DNA of 64,000 nucleotides from Hydrangea macrophylla (taxonomy: Eukaryota; Streptophyta; Magnoliopsida; Cornales; Hydrangeaceae). Of the stretch, positions 41,536-53,734 are shown one piece after another. The first letter of the stretch is position 1. Each line of letters begins with the position of its first letter. The translations under genes were made by a program, and so were the position numbers. The stretch is from contig CM066982.1 of assembly GCA_033977485.1 (NCBI GenBank), positions 11,399,218 to 11,463,217 on the forward strand, written 5' to 3'. Under the pieces are notes generated by a model, which was not told the origin of the DNA, ran no database searches, and worked only from the letters and a program-made list of their open reading frames with translations.

Positions 41536-44530
41536 TGTAGACACCCAATTTTGACCACACTCTCAGGATTTAGAGAGGACATCTTCTTGAAGTTCTCGAT
41601 GATGAAAAATACCTCGAAGCAGGTATCTCGGTTCTGCGCAATGAAAGTTCGGACTCTAAAAAGTGTTCTTGGAGCCTAAAGTACGCCTTTTGAGCCTAGA
41701 TTTGTGTTTTTTTTCTCAAATTTGATATTCAAAATATGCATATGACTTGGGGAAAATGGTCATTAAGGTCTCAGACATGAATTCCAAGAGTCCAGTAGCT
41801 CAAGTTCATTAAATCTTTCAAAACCGGCGCGCATAGAAAGCAAACTGTGAAAAAGAGCACAAAGGAGTACAAGAATTCTGGGAGACTTCCAAATCAAAAT
41901 TGATGTTAAATTCTCAGGAACATTACTCCTTGGGATATTTTTAGAATGAAATTCAATCTTATAGCTTTCCAACGGCGCAAAAACAGGAGATTTCGGAGGC
42001 CAAAAACCACTTTTAAGAAAATCCAGAAGAGCTATGGACATGAAATTTGCCATGGGAGCTGAGGTCATACACAGGAGAAGAGGAAAAGACAGTGGCACTG
42101 GTGGGCCCCACCATAGACACCATCTCCATATGTTGACCACCACTTGATTTTTCTCTCTCATTTTGTATACAAACTTGTGCTGTAAAAGGAAATTGCAAGG
42201 AAACTTCATTTGGTCCCCGAATTGACCATTTTACACTCTTTCTATGCATTAAAAGACACCCAAATCCTACAATATTTTCCTATAAATTAGACCCTTTGGA
42301 CCCCCTTTTAGAGATGAAGAAAAGAAGTAGAATACACCCAAGAATATAGGAGAATCCACCTAGAATTCATACTTGAAGTTGGTAGAAAGTTGTGCTTGTC
42401 TTTTCTTGAATAGAAATTGAAAAAGTAGGAAAAACATTCTCTTTGTTTTCTTGAAAACTCAAAAGAAATAGTATTTTAGAAGATCTGAGCTAGAGTATGA
42501 GTTGACATATTTGTACCCTTGACTTGGAGTTTGAAGAACACTTGAAGAAGGAAGAACTTTCTTCCAACATATTTGCATTTTTGAGAGATCTTCAAGAGGT
42601 AAACTCCAAACTACCTCTTTAATCTACTAGTTTCATATATTAATGTATTCTAGAACTTGGATCTTTTCTTTCTTCTTTTTGTTTTCTTCACATCTTTACT
42701 TTGATTTCTCACACAACTCATACAAAGATCCAATGTCTAGTTGATTTTGTTGACAAAAGATTGATCGGAGGTGCTATTTTCATTTTTTCCTTCACTTTGA
42801 AGACGATTGGTGTTCTTCAATTTTGTTTTCTCCTTTACTAAAGTACACATGTGAACACACTTGAACTTACATCATTCTTTGCTTTTCTCTTTGAGTCCGT
42901 GATGAAGATGCATATTTTCTTCTATGACTCTTTATAAGTATATATACTTCTGTTTCCTCTTTTGGGCATACCACGATGATAATTGTAATTACTCCTTTAA
43001 CCAACTAGTTTGGTGTTCTTTACCAAGAAAGGCATATTTGATTGGAATTCATTTTGAACTTCTTTATTATTGATTTTGATCTTTCTAAAGGAATTCACAC
43101 CACACTAAAAGTGTTTTTGTCACAAGATAAAATAAATGAACTAAGAATTGTTCATAAAAGCAAATTTGATTTTATCCATGGGGTTAGAACTCATTATTAC
43201 CCTTGAGGCTTGACTTCAAAATTCATGGATGAACAAAGATGAAACCAACTTCATCCAGTTTTCCTTGATGAACTTCATTTATTTCCAAAAGATTATCGGA
43301 AAGACTGCTGATATACTCGAACATGATTTATTTATGGTTAAAATTTGGAAAATGGCTAGAGGATGCGATCGAAACTCTTTTTAGAAGTAATTCTTAACTT
43401 GATAAGATTACACAGGCACAACGTCAAGATGATCAAGCTAGGGTTATCTTTCGACAGAGTGGAGAAAGTAAGACTATACTAGAATTTCCCAAATCTCTAT
43501 TATAAATGAATCATGCATCCAAGATGATCATACTTTGTTTTCTCGATAATAAATCTAAAACATGGCTGAGAAATCATTTTAGGATAATGAGAAGAAAGAT
43601 CAAAAGCTTGAAAGAACATGTTTGAGTGATTTTGCTCGCCTACGTTGCATATTTTTCATTTGTCACATGACATCAAAATTTCAGAATACAGAGTCTGATT
43701 TAACTCGATTTTTAGAAACCTTAAGGTCAATCTGGGTTTATCTATGGTTCATTGCTATTCCATACTTGTTAGAACACTAGATCATTACTCCAATAAAGTC
43801 GGTTAGCAAGTGTTTTATGGGAGTATTTTTCCTATAAACATCAATGAAATAGATTTCTTTTCACGTAAAATAGACCTTCATAGGTCTTTTGTGAATTAAG
43901 TTATGATTTTGGCAAGATTAGTCGACAAGTCTGGGCAGAAATCATTTATATTGAATTTCTAGAACAGTGACATCTGCTTCAAATCCATTTTTAGAAATCT
44001 TAAGATCAATCTGTGTTTATACAAGTATTGTTTCTATAAACTATGAAATACTTTTCTTTTGACATAAGATAGGCCTTCATATGTGCTTTGTGAATTTAGT
44101 TATTATTTTTGCAAGATCAGTCGACGAGTCTGGATAGAGACTTTTAAAATGAATTGAACTCACAAACCACTTATGCAAATGAGGTCCCACATTTTGGAAA
44201 AGCTTCCTAACTCATTGAACCTATGATCTGAAAAAGGAATTGAATTGATTCATTGTTTAGTTCTACTTTTGGAGTGATTTTAGTATGGTCTTCAATTCTG
44301 GAATTTTGATTGATGATTATTTCTCTCATTTTTATGCACTTCACTTGTATGCTTGGATTTCCTTTGTGCTTTTGAAATGCTTGGTTTGTTTTGTGACATT
44401 TTAATGCAGAGATTCGAATGACTAGGATTCAACTTCTTAGATTGATCATGCCTCTTTTGCATGTGACTTAGTGTTCATGTGTCATGTACGTTCCTCTATC
44501 CTTCTCTGATGATGACTACTTTTGGTATAA
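41536..44530 (+). mobile_element. TGTAGAC-type LTR-like segment (copy A)
   Basis: Begins TGTAGACACCCAATTTTGACC, a start shared with the segment at 47514 (TGTAGACGCTCCAATTTTGACC). A TATA box TATAAAT occurs at 42281, 745 bp in, and a GAGGTAA splice-donor-like site occurs near 42596. Copy B shows the same order at almost the same distances (TATA at 772 bp). The right edge is not determined; the imperfect repeat at 43705-44160 and the insertion at 44531 lie in it. ORFs on either strand are short and unrecognised. Probably the LTR, and perhaps leader, of a large non-autonomous element. Confidence 0.5.
43705..44160. repeat. Imperfect tandem repeat, period about 200 bp
   Basis: Two diverged units: TTTAGAAACCTTAAGGTCAA (from 43712) with GTCGACAAGTCTGGG (43921), and TTTTTAGAAATCTTAAGATC (from 43991) with GTCGACGAGTCTGGA (44121). 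Most matched landmarks in the second half are offset by 200 bp. No coding content. Confidence 0.7.
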
Positions 44531-45140
44531 TGTTAGAAAAAAAACAAGAGAGGATTTGTACGTGGTTCGACCCTGTTAGTTAAGAGACCTACGTCCACGG
44601 TGTGTCTGAGCGCTTTCACTATACTGAAAAGTGGGCGGTGACCTTTGGTGAACCAATAATGGACTGGCACTACTAGAGGTCAGCCGGGCCAAATGCTATA
44701 TAAGTATTGGATAAGAAATTCCATCCCCCCTCTAAGGGGGTGAGGGGTGTCTTTTATACATGCAAGAGACCTTCTTGTACATGGAAACTACCTAGATAAG
44801 GCAATTAAATCCGATTAGGTTTGATTGATACATATCATGCGAGCTTCTTATTGGGTTCAGGAAACTACTCCATATGCATCTTTAGTCTCCTAGTTAGTAT
44901 AGGAAACTGTCTGGAAGGTTATGGATCACTTTCTGGGGGCCTGACTGAGCTGTGCCCATGACAAATCGTGCTAGGGCGGCATTCCCGACCCGTAGGTCGA
45001 GACCTGCGAAACCCGATAAATAGGTCAGGGACGTCCTCCTCTTCCCTAGAAATGAGATGATAAGCCCCGCGATGGCTCGGTGTTCTTTGATGTGACCACG
45101 TAGCTTTTCTTTGATTGATTGACCATTTTTATACGTATCA
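44531..45140 (-). mobile_element. LTR (3' LTR) of a minus-strand Tat-like element
   Basis: 610 bp from TGTTAGAAAA to ACGTATCA. TATAAAAG on the minus strand (44751-44758) gives the promoter orientation. The DNA right after it, GTTGCCCCCCATTTCC, is the complement of a polypurine tract nearly identical to that of the Tat element at 24688. So this is the 3' LTR, and internal sequence extends right from 45141. No second LTR was found to the right; the element appears truncated near 47513 where another LTR-like segment begins. Confidence 0.75.
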
Positions 45141-45985
45141 GTTGCCCCCCATTTCCAAGTCTAAATTGATGCTTCATTGGATGAGGCTTGTAAATTTGTG
45201 TAGCCCGGAAGCATTGCTCAGGGTCAGACCAATCGCCTCAGTAATTCGGGTCGATATCCCGCTTAACAACTCGGGAGCTCAGAGTCTAACCTGCCACTTG
45301 TCACAAAGGGGTTGATTTAGTCAGGATCTAACCAGGCTGGAGCAAGGTCAACCAGACTGTCTCGACCGAACCAATCCATCATGTTGCGCAATTAATTTGC
45401 GCGCTTTTCGAGATGATGCTTGGGCTTCCCAAGGACGCCAACTGTCTAGCTTTTGGGCAGGAAATTTCCTAGGCTGCTGGATTTGATATCATCTGGGCCG
45501 TTTGTGCTACCTACATAAGGGACACTTAGGTAAGTTCATTTCCCCTGTTATCCTCTGTGAGAAAATACCGAGTTGTTCTAAAGAAAAAGCTCTCGGTCTA
45601 GCTTCCCGAGCTCTTTTTTGCTTACCCCTATCTGTAAGTCTTTGTACTGCTAGCCTTGTCATTCATTGCACTCTTTTTCTTCCTTTTTTTTTTGTTCCCG
45701 AGTTAGACTGGAGAATAGGAATCTTGCAAGTTTTGTGAGGGAGTGGGACTTCTTTTTCTTAGGTTTTATTTTTTCTTTAGGAAAAGAGGTTCCCTTACCT
45801 TAGTAGAGCAGTTTGACCGATCAGAGTCCTAGGCCTCCCTTTCTAAGTGTTATCTGTCCTTTGGGGCTTTATACATCCTACCATCTAGGCTTCTTAGTCT
45901 TCCATCCCTTTACCTTAGGTTAGGAGTTCCCGACCCCTACATTGAGCGTCAGTTAATTTTTTGACCTGTAACAAAGACCTTAGAG
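45141..45985. other. PPT and leader region of the antisense extra gene
   Basis: GTTGCCCCCCATTTCC (45141-45156) is the PPT of the minus-strand element. The remainder is non-coding; on the plus strand it has a TATA-like ACATAAGG near 45513 and CT-rich stretches, comparable to the leader of the PMD gene at 24833-24943. Confidence 0.5.
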
Positions 45986-47408
45986 ATGTGTCATTCTGAC
46001 TTCAACTCTTCTTCTCGGTCTGAGGAAGAACATTCGGGCTTTGTCAGCCTGAGTACTAGCCCAACCCCCCCCCCCCATTAACCCCCGTTAGATCACCAGA
46101 GTGAGGGTAGAGTTCCTTACCGAGCCTCGGGCAAGGAAGAGGACCAGAGGTACCATGAGGCCTCTGAATCACAGGGGTCGGGTAGCGAGACATCTGTCTC
46201 AGATAGGCCCAATGTTTACTTTTTCGTGTGTGGGGACCTTCAATAGTCTATTCACATCATATTTAGGCAGAATTAGGGACTGATATGACCTTCCCAACCA
46301 CTTCTCACACGCCGTGCCAACTGGCGAGGTCTGTGTGCACTAGTTGGAGGTTTGTAACCCTTTAAAAGGACGCATTTAGTGCGGGCCTTCGCCTCCCTCT
46401 TCACTCACTTATCAGGGACCTATTGTTCTACCTCGGTATCGCTCTCAGGTAACTCGGTCCCAACAACTCGAGATTCTTGATGGGGGTAATTCATCTCTGG
46501 CCCCAATGCTTTGTGTATGAGTTGACCCTCCAGGAGTTCCTGTGCGCTTACCAACTGTTCCCTTTGTTCGGGGAGGTCGGTTTCTTTTTCCTTAGTGCTC
46601 GACACCCTTAGTGCTCGGCAGGGAAAAAAAATAATTGACATATGCCCGAGCAACAACAAGGGGTAGAAGAAGAAGATTTTGCAAGTGTCCACCCTTGGGA
46701 TTTGTGAGAAAACTCCAAGAATTCCCTTGCCGACCACCTGGGCGAGCGAGTTGAGGGCTAAGGTTTTAAGTCTCGAGTCAGCATTTTGTTTCCATGCTTG
46801 TTTGCTGGTTTCCCGAATAGTGACCAACTCCTGTTTACTTCATAGCCAGATCTATCGACCTCCCAAGTATCTCAGAGGAGTGCCAGGGCAGGATAAGGGT
46901 GCTCGCCCAAAATCCCGTCAACATTGTCAACCTGTTAACCCGGACGGGCTGCCAAAAGATCACCTTCAAGCCTCTGATTGTATTTTCTGCTCCAATCTTT
47001 CCACCCATCATTCCTGGTTAGCCTCTGGTTCTCAAATCTTCATCGCCACCTCTTTGTTTTTTTTCTTTTTATTGACTCATTTCTATTTCTGATCTTGTAG
47101 AGATGGCTCCCAGGAAAGATCTTGCCACTACGAGGGAGAAGGAGGCTGCCGCTCGGGCAGGCAAAAAGAGGAGGCTGGACACTACTGTCAGTCAACAACT
47201 GAGGTGGCTAAGGCATGGGCCCCGGGAAGAACTGATCGGGACATCTTCCCCCAGGGTTAAGGTAGTGTCAGCTACCGAAAGCCCCTCGGGGAGCATCCTG
47301 ACCGGGACACTTATGGTGGAGTCCGCAGAGATGATCCAGGTGAGGATTCGACCGGCTTTCTCCCGGGCGATGTCCAGAGGTATGAGGGCATCACCCCTCA
47401 GGCCTTGA
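45986..47408 (+). pseudogene. Decayed antisense extra gene, 'putative gypsy type transposon' domain
   Basis: The plus strand, opposite to the LTR/PPT orientation, encodes fragments of one protein. An acidic/serine-rich N-terminus starts at ATG 45986 and is broken at a C12 run (46065-46076). A segment IRDWYDLPNHFSHAVP-like follows near 46270, with a stop in place of the Trp. Then come AGLRLPLHSLIRDLLFYLG and FLMGVIHLWPQCF (about 46380-46520), with stops and shifts. This resembles the plant domain called 'putative gypsy type transposon' (Transposase_28 in Pfam). A later exon-like stretch begins after a good splice acceptor (TTGTAG/AG, 47095-47102) with MAPRKDLATTREKEAAARAGKK. At least four breaks; not functional. 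Confidence 0.65.
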
Positions 47409-47513
47409 TTGGGTAGCTGTGCAGGCTATAGAATATTGTAAGTACTTTACCCTCTTCTTCTTCCCCACTCTGCCTACCCCCCATTTTTTTAAAACTTTCC
47501 CTCCATTTACTGG

Positions 47514-49140
47514 TGTAGACGCTCCAATTTTGACCAAAGTACTGAAACTAGAGAGAATTACCTTTAGATACGATGATGATACTGTCTGGCGTGCTAGGAC
47601 GGTCTTCAAAGAACTCTACATAAACTTTGAAAAACTTTTTAATCAAATTTTATTTCAAAACAGTGAACAGATCTTCATGAGCAAGTTTCTATGGTGTATC
47701 GAGTGTCAAATACATGTGGTAGAGAAATTAGAGCATTTGGGATAGTAGAGATTCAAATAAAGAGGTTCAGGAACTTAAAACCATCATTTTCCTTTTATTA
47801 TTATTTAAAAAAGAAGAAGAAATGAAAGTTGATAAAGAACCAAAGAAATTAGGCTTTCGAAATGAATTTTGTTTGTTCTAGAAAGAATATTTTATTTATA
47901 ATATTTGAAGCTAGAACAATTTAAATAATGATTTTTAAAAGCAAATAAAGTATAAAAAGAAAAAAGAAAGAAGAAAAAAAGAAGAGAAAATACTTAAAAA
48001 AGGCAAGAGCCGGCAGTTGAGGCGACGAGCCGGCACTCAGTGAGTGCCGATTCAGCACTCGCTGAGTGCCGCTGCGGCTTTCACTGAGTGCTGTAGAGGT
48101 CATTTTGAGTGACGCGCTGGGCGTAGCTTTGAGAAATAAAATTGTTTCTAGAATTTTCTTGGGATCTCTAGAATATCCCAAACGACCTTGTTTCTGGAGG
48201 ACGTATTTTATACCCTTAAGTCATCTTTAACATCATAAGATCACCTCGAAAAGACAAAAAAAAAGCCCTCACTTGGGGATTTCTCTATAAATATAGACCT
48301 CCTTTAAAGAGAGAAGGGGTTGGTTAAGATTAGAAGAATTAAGAGAGTGGGGAACTTTGGGAGAATTCAAAGAGATCTGAGTATTTTTAGCTAGAGAGAA
48401 ATTTGGGCTCTTGAAGATCTTGAGTCAATTATTCAAAGAGTTTTAAAAGATTAAAAGAAGAAAATCAAAGAAAGAAGAGAAGTTTGAAGAAGAAAAGTGA
48501 AGAGAGCTTGAAGAATGATCCAATTCAATCAAAATCCTTAAAAATTTGAGTATTTCCAGAGGTAATTATATCATTTAGTGTAATATCTTTACATAATTCA
48601 ATCACAATTCCTAGATTCAACTAGGTTTTACACATTTTCAAAAAGTCTATTCTCTATCCCCTTCTTCACACACCACTTGAATTGTGATTAAATGTCAATT
48701 GAATTACCATTGATTTGGATCTAGATGATCATTTGATATATATAAAACATGTTCTCAATAAAAGTTTAGTCATGATCATTCAAATTGGCATTGATTTTAT
48801 CTCTTCTCTCTCATGCTCTTTTCTTGAAATTCCATATAATCTTCTATATTCTATTTGGAATTTCTTGAGATTAGATCCTCTAATTTCCTGTAATTCCATG
48901 TTTATATGAGGATTAGAGATGATCTAAGTTCTATCTATGAATAATCTATGGATCTAAGCCCATGCTCATGGCTTTGGTTCATTCATTTGGGGTTGATGAA
49001 ACTCTTCATGTTTCATTGAAGTCTATGGAGGTTAAGTCTTCTGATCGGGAGAGAACAAAACCTAATTATACGCCTTAATTCACATTTGTTAGTACTTTTT
49101 TATCCTATTTTTGTATATTCTTACTTCTTTTTCTATTTTC
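47514..49140 (+). mobile_element. TGTAGAC-type LTR-like segment (copy B)
   Basis: Starts TGTAGACGCTCCAATTTTGACC and carries TATAAATA at 48286-48293, followed by a GA-rich transcribed-leader-like region and an AGAGGTAATT splice-donor-like site at about 48559. No protein domain. The right edge is uncertain; 49140 is where CpG-rich and Athila-derived sequence begins. A short hairpin-rich stretch CAGTGAGTGCC/CACTCGCTGAGTGCC is present at 48034-48090. Confidence 0.45.
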
Positions 49141-49459
49141 TGTCAGGATTTGGAGAAAAGTAAGGATTCCAAGTTAAATGGGGTAAAAAAGCAGAAGAAA
49201 AGAAGCTGAAAAAACCACATCCCGCGCGCGCGAAATCCTTGAAATCGCTCGCGCGACCTCCCAATATCGCGCTCGCGCGACCCGCTCGCGCGACCTGTGT
49301 AAAAACCAAATACGTGCATTTCAGTATTCTGAAGACTCCTACGTGAACGAAACTGCCTAATTACGTCTGGAAAGCTAAATACATCAGTTTTAGTACGAAT
49401 TGGATTAGGAAATTGTCCAAACTTGCTCCAAATCTATAAATACTCAATTATAATTCACT

Positions 49460-49849
49460 CCTGTCATCTTAGGCCGTCCATTCTTAGCAACCGCTAACGC
49501 TCGTGTTAACTGTCGGATGGGGGTAATGAAGGTTTCATTTGGGAACATGAACTTAAAATTAAACATTTTTAATGCTATGGATCAACCTCCTAAAGACAAC
49601 GATTACCTATGTGAGGCAGAATGTGAGGTAAGGCAGAATATTGAGCAACATAATATAACTTGTAGTGTGCGGATGAATTTGAATAATCAGGACCCCAAAG
49701 ATGAATTTACTCCAAAGGTACAAAATCATTTTGAACATAATCAGGATGAACCGTCAATTGGATTAATTCATAGCGATACTCTTTCTGCATACCACCGGGC
49801 TCTTCCATATATTCTTAAGGGTACACAGTCTGAGTTTCAGCCTCCATAA
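49460..49849 (+). pseudogene. Athila-type protease C-terminal fragment
   Basis: Open for about 129 codons on the plus strand. It starts abruptly at the protease flap, PVILGRPFLATANARVNCR, and continues MKVSFGNMNLKLNIFNAMDQ, the segment that normally follows the Athila protease (compare FGRPFLATIDATI in 1467-2870). The catalytic half and everything upstream are missing: the frame is joined directly to LTR-like DNA with a TATA box, so a large internal deletion is likely. It ends at TAA 49847-49849 with no RT. A deletion derivative rather than an active gene. Confidence 0.75.
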
Positions 49850-49895
49850 ATCTTGAGCTAGAATGGTCTAGCTAAAGACGTAAAAGAAAGCGCTT

Positions 49896-49913
49896 CTTGG
49901 GAGGCAACCCAAG
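49896..49913 (+). other. Conserved Athila-type hairpin CTTGGGAGGCAACCCAAG
   Basis: A perfect 6-bp stem (CTTGGG/CCCAAG) with loop AGGCAA. The sequence GCGCTTCTTGGGAGGCAACCC is a familiar landmark after the coding region of many plant Athila/Tat-type elements, supporting the origin of this debris. Role unknown. Confidence 0.65.
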
Positions 49914-52530
49914 CTTTGTTTCATTCGTTTCTCTTATTTTTGGGTCATCTTGAGTCTATTTTGGTCATTCTGGACAGGTTTGGGGGTCGAAATAAATTTA
50001 TTTTGAACTTATTTACATTAAAAGAAAGAAAAATGAGGAAAAGACCACGTCGCGCGCGCGACCCGCTCACGCGATGCGTCGGTCGCGCAGCCCGCTCGCG
50101 CGAGATTTCCCCTTAGACCAATTTTTTCAACTTTTCTTTTATGTGAGCTCTCTGTTTTATCTCACGCCTAGAATCACGTGCGCAAGGGGTTCGCTCGCTC
50201 GATCTTGGGCCTTAGAGATTTTTCTTTTAAGTTTATAAGACAGGCCTCTGCTTTGCCTCGCGAAGGGGTTCGCGCGTGCGAAGCTCGCTCGAGCGGCCCG
50301 CTCGCGCGAGGTAGGGTGTTCTGGGTTTTTCTCTTTCCTTCTTTTACATTCTCTTTCTCAAACCTAGTCAATCGTTTTTCCTTTCTGTTTGTTCTTGTCA
50401 GTTCTTTTAGATTAAGTTCATATTTGTTTTCTAAGTTCTGTTTCTGTTTGTTTTTATTCATTTTCTTTACAGTTTTTCAATTATCGTTTAGTTTAGTTTA
50501 GTTTAATTTAGTTTAGTTTAACTTCTTGTTTATTTAGTTCAATTTTTTTTACATTTTTTTTATTTTTATTAGCTTTTATTATTCTTTTGTTAGTTTAGTT
50601 TTCTTTTGTTAAGTATTAACAGGTAGATGAGTGTCTCCATTTGGAGTATGTTTGAACTTGCATATTATTATACGTTCACATGGTTTATGATTGCCGAAAT
50701 CGAGGTATTATCGTTCCTTCTCTACGTACTTTCCTTTCTTTCATTTTATTGTTTCATTGGGGGAAATGAAAGGTTTAGGTTTGGGGGGTATGCACATTAT
50801 TATATACCAAAATTTTGAAAAAAATTTCGAAACTTGTGCTTAAATAAACGATGTCACCTACTATTTTACAATCTCTAGTTGATACATCTTATTATGCAAC
50901 TTGGATTGTTATAGAATGGTAAACATGAGAAGATGTGATTAAATATTTGCTGAAGTCATGATATGACGTTTTAGGTCATGTATCGTTCGAATCGTAGTTT
51001 TATATCATAGATTTGCACACAAACCTATGCACTACACGTAGTCGCTTGAATACATGTTTGATGTGAACTATAATATGATTCGGATTTCTAGATAACACAT
51101 AGGGTGGAGATTAAACCCGGTGAGCTTTTGAGCCTATCTTTTCTTTATTGAGGGTTATAAATACATCTTGTGTTTATCGAATTTCATTGAAATAGCGCAT
51201 TAACTTGTTGTTTAGTTTCATCATTCTTATTTTGTTTGATAGTCAAGTTAAAATATTTGTTACCCTGCTAAATAATCTTCCGTCGTAAACATTAAAGAAC
51301 CATATAACCATAGGACATGATTTTAGGCCTTCTTTGTTTGCTACTCACTGAAAAATGATAAATTTCCTTAGTTCACCCTTTGAGCCGTTAAAATGATCTT
51401 TTTTCTTTAATCACCATTATCCTTGTTTTTGCTCTAACTTGACCAACTTGGAGTTTACCACTGAGAGATTCTTCAACTTTTAATGGTATTAAGGCAATGT
51501 GTCGATTAAGAAGAAGAAGAGAACAAGATGATGTTTGGGGTGGTTGCCTTGTTATTTATTGATTGATTATTCAGAAAGCAACGAAAAGAAAGGGAAAGAA
51601 TTAAAAAAAAAAGGTTGAAAAAAAAAGAAGAGAAAGAAAAAAAAAAGAAATTAAAAAAGAGAATATGAAAAGAAGATAATAAAAAGATGAAGTTGGTAGA
51701 AGAGACGAATGAAAGAAATCGTACATGCCTTACAATGCCATTCTGAGATTACCTAACTAATGAATCCTTTCTATCCTTTTTCATTGCTTGATCCACGTTA
51801 TAACCTACGAAAAGTCATATTTGACCCTAAAAACATGGTTTGGATATGAAAACGATGGGAGAGGGATTAAAACATGGTAACGATTAATTTTTCTTGATTG
51901 TTGGCATCCTATCCATGAGACTACTGTTCTTTTGTGTCATACTTCTTTTTCGAGTCATATGTGAGCGGTTTCTTGTTTTCAAAATATATTTCCTTTACTC
52001 ACATATTTTAGAAAAATTACACCTGTTTCTAAGTGTTTCATTTGAGAGTGTAATTCATTGTGAGATTCGTAGTCGAAGCATAGTTAGATGGTCATCCGAG
52101 TTATATTCCAAGTTCATGACATGTGCGTGTTCATTTGACTACCATATCACACACGTGCAATTTTATGAGAAACTTTATTGATTTATACGATGCATGTGCT
52201 TGGGATTGCTTTTCATGATGTAGGTAGACATTTGATTCCGTTTCGTCTTGTTCGTTATTCTATTTTAAATCATCGTTCTATGATAAGAAGTATTGAATAT
52301 TATGTTTTCCGTTATAATAAAACTTTTCTTTACAAGTTAATAAAGATGGCTGTGGGAGACTTGTTGACGAGAACCCTTACAAGACTTCACTCGTCTGACT
52401 AGGGACACCTAGGGGTTTAAAAGGCTTGTTGCATACGCTAAATGCAATCATGATCCATACGAAAAATGGAATAGATTTTTATTAGTAGTTTAATTTTTAT
52501 CCTCAAGGATCTTCAATTTGGGGAGAGGAA
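49914..52530 (+). mobile_element. Non-coding remnant of the Athila-like derivative
   Basis: Holds CpG-motif clusters, a GTTTAGTTTAATTTAG run (50487-50525), a G-rich GTTTGGGGGGTATG (50780-50793), an A/G-rich stretch (51590-51690), and the phrase GGGACACCTAGGGGTTTAAA (52402-52421), common in Athila 3' regions. No coherent ORF. 52507-52530 (TTTGGGGAGAGGAATTAGG followed by TGTGAATG) could be a PPT/LTR boundary, but I could not confirm a partner LTR. Confidence 0.45.
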
Positions 52531-52559
52531 TTAGGTGTGAATGTTAGTTGTTCATATGA

Positions 52560-52975
52560 TTTGGTTGATTAGATTCAAGAGAATTCAAATGGGTAAGTCT
52601 ATTTCCATAGGATTGAGCAAGTCCTTAGAATCCATGTTTAGATTCTCTAATGAGATCTATAGTGGAATCTCTTCAAGGCAAAATCCATGGAATCCTTTGA
52701 TTAATTGAAATAAAATATGTTGATCTAATTTATCACACTCTCATCTAATCTAGATTCTTCATAGAATCATGGATTTGGTTTGAGTCATTCAAAGGGTGGT
52801 TGAGTAAGACCTTTAAACTCATATTTAAGCTCTTTCAAGAGACTTATAATGGAGTTCATCCAAGACAAAACCCATGGAACTCTTGTTTAAATAATGAAAA
52901 GTGTGTCATTATGATTCAACTTGATCACATCTAATCTAGGTTCTCCATAGAATCATAGATTTGACTTGATCTTAG
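52560..52975. repeat. Imperfect tandem duplication, period about 190 bp
   Basis: Two diverged units share TCTAATCTAGATTCTTCATAG / TCTAATCTAGGTTCTCCATAG-like landmarks (52745 and 52929) and CAAAATCCATGGAATCC / CAAAACCCATGGAACTC, offset by about 185-190 bp. Non-coding. Confidence 0.65.
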
Positions 52976-53734
52976 ATCATTGATATGAATTGCTTCCATG
53001 GTTCTGTGAACCCTTCGACGGATTTTGATAACAGAATTCTTACAAATTCATTAACCGTTTAATTTGGATGAGACCACTTGGAATGTGTTTATAAGGGATA
53101 GATCTACCATTGCAGTTTTTGTTTTGGTCAACTTATGTGGTTTAGATGACTTAATCATGAATTTGGTGAGTATGTTGCACTCTATCCAGAATTCTAGCAC
53201 AACAAATCTATTTTAAAATGTTTGGATCAGAGTCTTAACCAAGTGATTTAGGTTTCCAATAATTTTTCCTATGAAGGTTTAGGAGTCAATCACATTCTCC
53301 AAGAAGTTTGAGGGGTTTTAATTTACTATTTTTAATAAATCATACAAAATCTCTGGACAGAGAGTTGATAAATGCTGAGTGATGTCTAGTCTTGCTCCAA
53401 TTCCCAGAGATTGAATAGTGTGATCTTTAATTTTCTTTTTGGGTAAGATACTAGACTCACATAGGCACATCATAATAAAAAATCATTAAGATCAATCCAC
53501 AGGAGCTATTGTTTTTTAATTTTAGTAGTTTACTGTTCTGTAAATTCTGAAAGCTTGAGGCAGATTTGATGAACTTTGTAAATTTGAATCCAAATGACAT
53601 TCTAAGGTCTTAAGGTTTGAAACATACGTTGAATAAGAATAATTGGACTTAAATCCAAAAGTTAAAGGATCCAAATCAACAAATAATTCATAACTTGGTT
53701 CATCCTCATGCATCCATTCTTGTTGTATTTAGGA

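Larger units (their letters stand above)
49221..50312. repeat. Three clusters of GCTCGCGCGAGC-like motifs
   Basis: Clusters at 49221-49294, 50049-50104 and 50176-50312, each dominated by CGCGCGCG, CCGCTCGCGCGA and similar palindromic words in AT-rich DNA. The first lies about 135 bp upstream of a TATA box (CTATAAATAC near 49432). The words match those of the gypsy LTR at 20465-20636. Confidence 0.8.

Noticed and set aside
41763..42209. 148-codon minus-strand ORF in the TGTAGAC-type segment
   Set aside because: Lies in the U3-like part of an LTR-like segment, with no domain similarity and low complexity; treated as chance.
46420..46827. 135-codon minus-strand ORF
   Set aside because: Shadow of the plus-strand 'putative gypsy type transposon' fragments; the plus-strand reading has recognisable conserved blocks, this one does not.
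47437..47520. Intron (GTAAGT at 47437 to GTAG at 47515) joining the antisense gene to downstream sequence
   Set aside because: The supposed acceptor coincides with the start of a TGTAGAC LTR-like segment and the DNA beyond shows no coding signal; the LTR explanation fits better, though not certain.
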